Shown here: positions 1 to 4,596 of the stretch, in pieces | Layout: the number at the start of each line of letters is the position of its first letter | Position numbering within the stretch: position 1 is the stretch's first letter | NCBI GenBank assembly: GCA_020053845.1 | Contig: JAGVMI010000077.1 | Span: 1 to 7,281, forward strand | Length of the DNA: 7,281 bases | DNA from: Candidatus Babeliales bacterium | GTDB lineage: Bacteria > Babelota > Babeliae > Babelales > Vermiphilaceae | Reading direction: 5' to 3' | Translations under genes and position numbers: made by a program | Notes under the pieces: generated by a model | Database searches by the model: none | Seen by the model: the letters and a program-made list of their open reading frames with translations, nothing else | What the model was told of the DNA's origin: nothing

Positions 1-2
1 CT

Positions 3-1001
3 CTAGCGCATCTTGAATGTGGCCAAGACGCACGGTTCTCTTTTGAACTGACTATTGTGCCTCATATTGCCATCTATGAGTGGAAATATTTCCCTTTCAA
101 AGCACCACGACGCAAAAATTACAAAGATCTTGATCGCCAGGTAGAATCATTTCTTGAAGAAGAGCAAGCTCGCTACGAAGCACACCAGAAAGAAACCGCT
201 CCTGGCGTCGGATTTGGTGATTGGGTAAACTTCAACCTCACTATTGCAGACCAAAAAAGCTGTGCGCTTGATTACTATCAACAGCAGAATTTCTGGTTTA
301 AGATCGGGGATGATGAAGGGGAAAGCCCAATGCGCGACGTGTTTTTGGGCAAAAAACTTTCTGAAGCATTTTGCACTACAACTGAAGGGCTGCAAAGCTA
401 TTTCAGCTCGTCACTCGGCACTGATTACAACTTCCTTATCACGATCACCGACATCGTATCTCATAGCTATTTTTGCTTTGAACACTTCAAACGACATTTC
501 CGTATAAAAACAAACAAAGATATGCATCAGAAGCTCATTGAAGTGTTTTCATATCGCAATGATATATCGCAGCGCCGTGCTATGGTGGAAGAAGCGCTTA
601 AGCTTCTGACATCAAAGCACCAGATTGATATTCCTTCGCATCTTGCATTGCGCCAACAAAAAATGATCCTTGAAGCGGTGCAAGAAATTCCTGACTATCA
701 TGTCTATCGCGTACAGAAAGATTTCAATCAACGCGTGCGCCAGCTTGCAGAAAAGCAAGCGCGCGAGCAACTGCTGATTGATCAACTTGCCTATCATGAG
801 AACATCACTGTAAGCGATCACGATGTGCATGGATATCTCAACCTCGCTAATCGTGCACGCACTAAAGAGTTCATTTATTTCGGACTTCCCGCATTCAAAG
901 TGCTTGAACAAGAAGTTCCCGCATCTGCTGCGCAGATCAAACGCATCTGTTTGCGCGAAAAAACTATCAATCACGCGATTTATCATTTGACCAAAAAATA
1001 G
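3..1001 (+). CDS. tig: Trigger factor, divergent; 5' end outside the window
   Basis: Ribosome-associated chaperone that receives nascent chains at the exit tunnel. The frame is open through base 3 with no stop, so the GTG at 57 is an internal valine and the gene is truncated by the window edge; 332 residues are visible. The fragment begins at the end of the N-terminal ribosome-binding domain: a phenylalanine-rich strand leading to VPHIAIYEWKYFPF matches the family's 'F-x-v-x-PeveL' link. A PPIase-like region with GDWVNFNLTI follows (about residues 72-81). The C-terminal helical chaperone arms start near IDIPSHLALRQQKMI and include a basic amphipathic stretch and ENITVSDHDVHGYLNLA, matching the family's 'i.vsdeev...i...a' block. 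The FKBP-type loop residues of the PPIase domain are hard to find, so isomerase activity is doubtful. The ribosome-docking loop is not visible. The family call rests on pattern matching across both ends of the fragment. The gene is followed 8 bases later by trxB. Confidence 0.8.
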   Translation, partial: LAHLECGQDARFSFELTIVPHIAIYEWKYFPFKAPRRKNYKDLDRQVESFLEEEQARYEAHQKETAPGVGFGDWVNFNLTIADQKSCALDYYQQQNFWFKIGDDEGESPMRDVFLGKKLSEAFCTTTEGLQSYFSSSLGTDYNFLITITDIVSHSYFCFEHFKRHFRIKTNKDMHQKLIEVFSYRNDISQRRAMVEEALKLLTSKHQIDIPSHLALRQQKMILEAVQEIPDYHVYRVQKDFNQRVRQLAEKQAREQLLIDQLAYHENITVSDHDVHGYLNLANRARTKEFIYFGLPAFKVLEQEVPASAAQIKRICLREKTINHAIYHLTKK

Positions 1002-1003
1002 GA
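1000..1003 (+). promoter_or_regulatory. Ribosome binding site deciding the trxB start
   Basis: AGGA overlaps the tig stop codon TAG (999-1001). It lies directly against the TTG at 1004 but six bases before the in-frame GTG at 1010, so GTG 1010 is the better start. The overlap with the tig stop suggests translational coupling. Confidence 0.6.
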
Positions 1004-1009
1004 TTGTCC

Positions 1010-1927
1010 GTGGTACATGAACTTGTGATTATTGGCTCGGGGCCCGCTGGCCTTACTGCGGGTATTTACGCAGCACGTGCTAACCTCTCGCCTCTTATCA
1101 TTGATGGTACTATGCCCGGCGGCCAGCTTATGCGCACTTCAATGGTTGAAAACTGGCCTGCACAAAAAAGCATTCTGGGGCCTAAGCTCATGATGGATAT
1201 GCGTGAGCATGCTACTCATTTTGGAGCACAGTTCCTCGCTGAGTCAATTACCCGGGCTGACTTCACTAAGCAGCCTTTCACTCTGGAAACTGACCGCAAA
1301 ACCATCTTACAGGCGCGGTCCGTGATTCTTGCCACCGGCGCAAGTCCAAATAAGCTCGGATGCCCAGGCGAAGAGCAATACTGGGGCAAAGGAGTAACCA
1401 CCTGCGCAGTATGCGATGGCGCATTTTATAAAGATAGAAAAACCATGGTAATTGGCGGCGGCGATACCGCCATGGAAGATGCCTCATTTCTTAAAAAATT
1501 CACCAAAGATGTCATTATCGTGCAAATCACCGAAAAACTCACCGCATCCCATGCTATGCAACAACGCGTATTAAACGATTCTGATATCAAGATTATGTAT
1601 GAATCTACCGTCTCCGCATTCGAAGGCGATGGCTCACATGTAACCCATGCTATAGTGGAAAATAAAAAGACAGGTGAAAAAACCAAAATCGCCGCTGATG
1701 GAGTCTTCCTTGCCATAGGCCTCAAGCCAAATACTGCCCCTTTTGCAGGCCAGGTAGCCCTCACGCCCCAGGGGTATGTCCACGTAGAGAATACCACACA
1801 TACCTCGGTACCGGGGGTATTCACGGCAGGAGACGTCCAAGATTTTAGGTATCGCCAGGCAATTACTTCCGCCGGAAGCGGCTGTATGGCAGCCTTAGAT
1901 GCAGAAAGATACCTCAAAAGTCTTTAA
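1010..1927 (+). CDS. trxB: Thioredoxin reductase-like flavoprotein
   Basis: Low-molecular-weight thioredoxin reductase: an FAD enzyme passing electrons from a nicotinamide donor through a CxxC disulfide to thioredoxin in the cytoplasm. With the GTG start it has 305 residues, close to the usual 310-320. Visible in order: FAD-binding GSGPAG (about 9-14); PGGQL (36-40); ATGASP (108-113); the redox centre CAVCDG (C132, C135); the second dinucleotide fold GGGDTAMED (149-157); and the C-terminal FAD motif TAGDV with the following RQAITSAGSG. The family's HRRxxxR motif, which binds the 2'-phosphate of NADPH, is replaced by VQITEKLTAS (171-180), so both neighbouring arginines are missing. The donor may therefore be NADH or another carrier rather than NADPH; that is inference. 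It lies 8 bases after tig and probably shares its transcript. A TTG start at 1004 would add two residues but is badly placed for the Shine-Dalgarno sequence. Confidence 0.93.
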   Translation: MVHELVIIGSGPAGLTAGIYAARANLSPLIIDGTMPGGQLMRTSMVENWPAQKSILGPKLMMDMREHATHFGAQFLAESITRADFTKQPFTLETDRKTILQARSVILATGASPNKLGCPGEEQYWGKGVTTCAVCDGAFYKDRKTMVIGGGDTAMEDASFLKKFTKDVIIVQITEKLTASHAMQQRVLNDSDIKIMYESTVSAFEGDGSHVTHAIVENKKTGEKTKIAADGVFLAIGLKPNTAPFAGQVALTPQGYVHVENTTHTSVPGVFTAGDVQDFRYRQAITSAGSGCMAALDAERYLKSL

Positions 1928-1935
1928 ATATGGGC

Positions 1936-1965
1936 CGCGCACGTTGAAAAAAGGAAAATTGCGCG
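1936..1965. repeat. Inverted repeat across the rpmH promoter
   Basis: CGCGCA (1936-1941) and TGCGCG (1960-1965) form perfect 6-base arms 18 bases apart, bracketing the candidate -35 element and most of the promoter spacer. There is no following T-run, so this is not an obvious trxB terminator. It could be an operator or chance. Confidence 0.35.
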
Positions 1966-1971
1966 TAAACT
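1944..1971 (+). promoter_or_regulatory. Candidate sigma-70-type promoter for rpmH-rnpA-yidD
   Basis: TTGAAA (1944-1949) and TAAACT (1966-1971) are separated by 16 bases. This predicts a transcript start near 1978, about 40 bases before rpmH. The -35 matches consensus at five of six positions and the -10 at four of six. The 89-base gap after trxB and the lack of another gene fit a separate transcript for the ribosomal cluster. Confidence 0.5.
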
Positions 1972-2016
1972 AGAGAGTACGATAAGCTTTTTTGATGATG
2001 CAAAGCAGGAATTATC

Positions 2017-2163
2017 ATGTCAGTTACATTGTTTAAGAAAAGTCTGAAGAAACGCCGCCGCAAGCATGGTTTTCTCAAGCGCATGGAAACCAAAAGCGGG
2101 CGTGATGTACTCAAGCGCCGCCGTGCGAAAAAGCGCACCCGCCTTGCAGTTCGTTTCTACTAA
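2017..2163 (+). CDS. rpmH: Large ribosomal subunit protein bL34
   Basis: Small basic protein of the 50S subunit; 48 residues, against about 44-47 in most bacteria. The L34 core is plain: KKRRRKHGFLKRM, then TKSGRDVLKRRRAKKRTRL, corresponding to the family's 'KRkRtHGFraRM.T.nGr.vL.rRRaKGRkrLs'. The N-terminus (SVTLFKKSL) is less standard than the usual 'KRTFQPSN', and three or four residues (AVRFY) extend the end. The start is fixed by AGGA at 2007-2010, six bases before the ATG. It is the first gene of the rpmH-rnpA-yidD cluster, downstream of the candidate promoter at 1944-1971 and 24 bases before rnpA. The dnaA gene that often precedes rpmH is absent here; trxB occupies that place. Confidence 0.95.
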   Translation: MSVTLFKKSLKKRRRKHGFLKRMETKSGRDVLKRRRAKKRTRLAVRFY

Positions 2164-2187
2164 TTACACTACCACGACTAGGGCACT

Positions 2188-2520
2188 ATGGCCTCTTTCG
2201 TGAGAAAGCTCTCTCAGTTTAGCAAAACTGAGGTTCAGCGAGCATTCAAATCCGCCCGGAGAGTCGGCAGACATCCGGGCTTAACTATTCTACTCTCCTC
2301 AAAGCAACTTGAGTGTGGCAGAGTGCTTATCATAGCATCCCGTAAAGTGGGAAACGCTCCTGAGCGCAATCTTTTGCGTCGACAGCTTAAAGCTATTTTT
2401 TATGAAGAAAAGCTTTTCGAACGAGGCTTTGAATGTATCATCATTTTAAGAAAAGAAGCAGTCCCCCTTTCTTTTGCTCAGCTAAAAGAACTTCTCTTGG
2501 ATGCTTACCGTCGCGTATAG
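2188..2520 (+). CDS. rnpA: Ribonuclease P protein component
   Basis: Protein subunit that binds the RNase P RNA and helps it recognise the 5' leader of precursor tRNAs. The 110 residues match the usual 110-125. The family signature appears as SRKVGNAPERNLLRR (51-65), containing the RNR core (R60, N61, R64, R65) that contacts the catalytic RNA. Before it lies a strand with GRVLIIA, after it the helix LKAIFYEE and the strand FECIIIL. The N-terminus (SFVRKLSQFSKTEVQRAFKS) corresponds to the usual 'RL.k..dF..v...g' opening, though without the common leucine-arginine pair. The ATG lies a few bases after AGGG (2180-2183), a slightly short spacing. The 3' end overlaps yidD by 88 bases. RnpA being encoded next to L34 is the standard bacterial arrangement, which supports the call. 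Confidence 0.95.
   Translation: MASFVRKLSQFSKTEVQRAFKSARRVGRHPGLTILLSSKQLECGRVLIIASRKVGNAPERNLLRRQLKAIFYEEKLFERGFECIIILRKEAVPLSFAQLKELLLDAYRRV
2423..2426 (+). promoter_or_regulatory. Ribosome binding site for yidD inside rnpA
   Basis: GAGG lies six bases before the ATG at 2433. The only other ATG in the frame near the conserved core (2550) has no Shine-Dalgarno sequence and would cut off the amphipathic N-terminal helix. This decides for the long overlap with rnpA. Confidence 0.5.
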
Positions 2521-2735
2521 CAGCTAGCTTTTGCATTATACTCATTCGCATGATCCGCCCTCTTTTAGGGCCAGCATCGTGCCGCTACATGATCTCATGC
2601 ACCGATTTTGCTACTCAAGAACTTATGCACAAGCCTCTACTTGCTGCCGTCTGTTCAGTTGCCCGACGAGTGCTTGCCTGCAATCCGATCTGTGCGTGGC
2701 TTTATAGACGTAAAAAACAACAATCTAATACGTAA
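2433..2735 (+). CDS. yidD: YidD-like membrane protein insertion factor, divergent
   Basis: YidD is a small peripheral inner-membrane protein that assists YidC-dependent insertion. The core is recognisable: an amphipathic or hydrophobic segment ASFCIILIRMIRPLLG (31-46), then PASCRYMISCTDFATQEL, matching the family's 'isPllG..CRf.PsCS.Ya.eai', then VARRVLACNP (77-86), matching 'RllRCnP'. The proline before the second cysteine is isoleucine here and the closing 'GGxDPVP' is missing, replaced by a short basic tail, so the protein is divergent or shortened. At 100 residues it is longer than the usual 70-90, because the start inside rnpA adds about 28 residues. A start at ATG 2550 (61 residues) is possible but lacks a ribosome site and part of the conserved helix. 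Position directly after rnpA is the usual one for yidD. No yidC follows; a terminator and the convergent phoH do. Confidence 0.8.
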   Translation: MYHHFKKRSSPPFFCSAKRTSLGCLPSRIAASFCIILIRMIRPLLGPASCRYMISCTDFATQELMHKPLLAAVCSVARRVLACNPICAWLYRRKKQQSNT

Positions 2736-2739
2736 AAAA

Positions 2740-2769
2740 GCGCAGCCGATGAAAGCCGCGCCCTTTTTT
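2740..2769. terminator. Bidirectional terminator between yidD and phoH
   Basis: GCGCAGC (2740-2746) pairs with GCCGCGC (2755-2761) with one A-C mismatch and an 8-base loop. T6 (2764-2769) follows and A6 (2734-2739) precedes, so the hairpin can stop transcription from both sides. It lies between two genes that converge. Confidence 0.7.
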
Positions 2770-2789
2770 CTTGAATACCAATGATTGCT

Positions 2790-4202
2790 TTAGAGTAACT
2801 CACCTGCCAATTTACTCAACTCACTACGTTCACTTGTTTCTAGAAACACAGTGCCGAAGATGCCCTGCCCTTTAAAACGCTCACTCGTTACTACGAGGCC
2901 ATTACTCGCAAAATCTAGGTATGGCGAGTCGATCTGGTAAGGATCTCCTGCCAAAATAATTTTACTGCCTTGGCCTACACGCGTTACGATCGTTTTGACT
3001 TCATGAGGTGTTAAGTTCTGTGCTTCATCAATAAGAATATACTGATACGGTATCGATCTGCCACGCATATACGTGATTGCTTCAAGACTCACTTTACCGC
3101 GATATGCAAGCTCATCGAGCGGCATAATCGCGCCACGGCTATGCTTTTCTTTTTTATGCTTATGTTTGCTCTTCTTATCGCGATGCTCATCATAATGATC
3201 ATGATGCTCGTCTGTTTCAATACGCTGCAGATGGCGATCCATATTAACAGTATGTACGATGAATTCCATGTTATCATAGATTGGCAACATCCAGCTGTGC
3301 AGTTTTTCTTTGATGTCGCCAGGCAAATAGCCAATATCGCGTCCTAAAGGAACTACAGGGCGAGAAATAAGCATTTTCTCATACACGTTTTCCACAAGCA
3401 CTTTATGGAGCCCCGCAAGTAGCGCAAGAAACGTTTTACCTGTACCAGCAGGCCCAAGCAGGGCAACAAACTGGATATTCTCATTCAAAAGCAAGTCAAG
3501 CGCCATGAGCTGCTGCGGATTTTTAGGTCTGAGAGGCCACTGCAGATGCGGTTCATTTACCGCACGGAATTTCTTGCCACCCATATAGCAGAACACACGG
3601 AACTGATGAGGATTATGGCGCGCCTCTACCAGTACAAACTGATTGAGCTCAAGGATGCCTTCCTTTGCCATCTCATCTAATATGGGAGGAAATTCTGATT
3701 TGAACTGAACAGAAGGTACTTGCACGCGTACCCAGCCTTGATAAAACTCTTCTTTGGTAATATTCTCGGCCTGAAAATCTATTGTAGGAATGCGCAACGC
3801 ATCAGCTTTGACACGCGCATTAAGATCTTTGGATATGAATTGCACATCGTAACCACGATTTTTATACGCAATCATTGTGGAGAGTAATTCATTATCTCCG
3901 TTAACAAATGCGAACGGCAATTTCACATCGTCTTGGCGAAAGAGCACTTGGACAACACTGCCATTATCAAGCTCTACCCCTTCTCCTAATGATCCTTTAT
4001 TGCGTAGTGCGTCAAGCTGCCGGATAGCTTCGCGGGCATTTCTCCCGCGATCAGTGGACTCTCTTTTAAATTGATCAAGCTCCTCTAATACGATTGCCGG
4101 AATACCAATGCGCACTCCCTCAAACTGAAATGGTGCTGTGGGATTGTGCAACAGTACGTTTGTATCAAGTACATAAAGCTTTTGCTTGATCTTTTGTGTC
4201 AT
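2790..4202 (-). CDS. PIN-domain PhoH family ATPase (PhoH2/YlaK type)
   Basis: Two-domain protein of 470 residues, usual for PIN-PhoH fusions. In characterised relatives (mycobacterial PhoH2) the PIN RNase and the PhoH ATPase act together to unwind and cut RNA. The N-terminal PIN domain begins YVLDTNVLLHNP (D13), with further acidic candidates at E40/E41, D103 (NGDNELL) and D126 (SKDLNAR). The C-terminal PhoH domain has Walker A GPAGTGKT (250-257), ISRPVVPLGRDIGYLPGD (279-296), Walker B YILIDEAQ (388-395) and LAGDPYQID (417-425). Between these lies a charged insertion (331-356) with seven histidines and many lysines and acidic residues, not part of the usual fold. The ATG has no strong Shine-Dalgarno sequence; a weak GAG lies nine bases before. 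The gene is single, divergent from thrS and convergent with yidD. The family is certain; the cellular role in this organism is not. Confidence 0.93.
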   Translation of the reverse strand: MTQKIKQKLYVLDTNVLLHNPTAPFQFEGVRIGIPAIVLEELDQFKRESTDRGRNAREAIRQLDALRNKGSLGEGVELDNGSVVQVLFRQDDVKLPFAFVNGDNELLSTMIAYKNRGYDVQFISKDLNARVKADALRIPTIDFQAENITKEEFYQGWVRVQVPSVQFKSEFPPILDEMAKEGILELNQFVLVEARHNPHQFRVFCYMGGKKFRAVNEPHLQWPLRPKNPQQLMALDLLLNENIQFVALLGPAGTGKTFLALLAGLHKVLVENVYEKMLISRPVVPLGRDIGYLPGDIKEKLHSWMLPIYDNMEFIVHTVNMDRHLQRIETDEHHDHYDEHRDKKSKHKHKKEKHSRGAIMPLDELAYRGKVSLEAITYMRGRSIPYQYILIDEAQNLTPHEVKTIVTRVGQGSKIILAGDPYQIDSPYLDFASNGLVVTSERFKGQGIFGTVFLETSERSELSKLAGELL

Positions 4203-4306
4203 GCTTTATCACTCGGTAAAGAGGTGAACCTGTACACTCACGGACACCCTAACACACTGCCCCCCCCGAGGAAAACATGCCTACCTTTTACAGCTCTTTT
4301 GCACTC

Positions 4307-4315
4307 AGTATATCA
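4307..4315 (-). promoter_or_regulatory. Candidate extended -10 promoter for phoH
   Basis: On the minus strand the sequence reads TGATATACT: a TGn motif directly joined to TATACT, five of six matches to the -10 consensus. No good -35 lies 16-18 bases upstream, as is common for extended -10 promoters. The predicted transcript start near 4300 leaves a leader of about 97 bases before phoH. Confidence 0.45.
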
Positions 4316-4321
4316 TGATAT
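4310..4321. repeat. 12-base palindrome over the phoH promoter
   Basis: ATATCATGATAT is perfectly self-complementary and overlaps the candidate phoH -10 element, the position expected of a repressor site. AT-rich palindromes of this length also occur by chance. Confidence 0.35.
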
Positions 4322-4356
4322 CGATTGCATTACCGCGTGATGTTACGCAGCCTTTC

Positions 4357-4385
4357 TTGACAAAATAGCCGAAATATTCGATTCT
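4357..4385 (+). promoter_or_regulatory. Candidate promoter for thrS
   Basis: A perfect -35 hexamer TTGACA (4357-4362) is followed 17 bases later by GATTCT (4380-4385), a poor -10 with three of six matches. The transcript would begin near 4392, giving a thrS leader of about 205 bases that contains the possible leader peptide and the hairpin. A TATATT at 4507-4512 is a second -10-like element but has no -35. Confidence 0.4.
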
Positions 4386-4433
4386 CTCGTAGTGTAGTGA
4401 TATTTGTTACGCTCGTAATTACGTGACGCACAT

Positions 4434-4496
4434 ATGCTCAAAAACACGTTCTACTCGCACATACACACATTCGCTACTATCACCACCCCCGTGTGA
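4434..4496 (+). CDS. Possible threonine-rich leader peptide of thrS
   Basis: A 20-codon frame from ATG to TGA with five threonines (residues 5, 12, 15, 17, 18); the cluster ATITT lies just before the stop. It ends about 100 bases before thrS, and its last codons form the left arm of the hairpin at 4485-4501. Threonine codons at the end of a short leader, ahead of a threonyl-tRNA synthetase, are what ribosome-mediated attenuation would need. Against it: no Shine-Dalgarno sequence is visible before the ATG, the stretch is rich in ACA and CAC so threonine codons could be chance, and no clear terminator follows. I call it a candidate only. Confidence 0.3.
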   Translation: MLKNTFYSHIHTFATITTPV

Positions 4497-4501
4497 GGGG
4501 T
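4485..4501 (+). promoter_or_regulatory. GC hairpin at the end of the leader ORF
   Basis: ACCCC (4485-4489) pairs with GGGGT (4497-4501) across a 7-base loop that contains the end of the leader ORF. Its right arm can alternatively pair as AGGGG (4496-4500) with CCCCT (4569-4573), close to the thrS ribosome site. No T-run follows, so it is not a plain terminator. Confidence 0.4.
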
Positions 4502-4584
4502 CTATCTATATTTTCACTATCTTGCCTTGTTCTTAATTATTGATATTCCGCTTTACCAGCGTTCTTCTCCCCTGGTTTTTCAAG

Positions 4585-4590
4585 AAGGGA
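4585..4590 (+). promoter_or_regulatory. Ribosome binding site deciding the thrS start
   Basis: AAGGGA lies six bases before the ATG at 4597. The frame could be read from a TTG at 4540, but that would add 19 residues (FRFTSVLLPWFF...) unlike any ThrRS and has no ribosome site. TCCC (4568-4571) could pair weakly with GGGA, and TTCTT (4562-4566) with AAGAA (4582-4586), so the site might be partly masked. Confidence 0.7.
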
Positions 4591-4596
4591 TCTCCT

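Larger units (their letters stand above)
4203..4596. other. Divergent intergenic region between phoH and thrS
   Basis: These 394 bases hold no long gene. They contain a candidate promoter for each side, a 12-base palindrome, a C7 run (4260-4266), a possible 20-residue threonine-rich leader ORF, a GC-rich hairpin, and the thrS ribosome site, each listed separately. I looked for a T-box (the AGGGUGGNACCGCG-type sequence) and for a tRNA gene and found neither. Confidence 0.7.

Noticed and set aside
57..59. GTG as the start of the first gene
   Set aside because: The frame is open to the window edge and the residues before it continue the trigger-factor pattern (FSFELTIVPH), so the GTG is an internal valine.
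1004..1009. TTG start for trxB
   Set aside because: It lies directly on the Shine-Dalgarno sequence with no spacing; GTG 1010 is six bases away and matches the family's N-terminus.
1936..1965. Terminator after trxB
   Set aside because: The inverted repeat has an 18-base loop and no T-run after it.
1928..2016. Replication origin or DnaA boxes next to rpmH
   Set aside because: No TTATCCACA-like sequences and no AT-rich unwinding region; the gap is only 89 bases.
4260..4266. Run of seven C residues as a phase-variation tract
   Set aside because: It lies in the phoH leader outside any coding frame and is short; no evidence of a switching role.
4146..4340. Plus-strand ORF of 64 codons over the phoH start
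   Set aside because: It overlaps the phoH N-terminus in antisense, has no ribosome site and shows no protein-like pattern.
4540..4596. N-terminal extension of thrS from a TTG start
   Set aside because: It lacks a ribosome site, adds 19 residues unlike ThrRS or TGS, and the ATG at 4597 has AAGGGA at six bases.
4203..4596. T-box riboswitch ahead of thrS
   Set aside because: No AGGGUGGNACCGCG-like sequence, no specifier hairpin and no terminator with T-run could be found.
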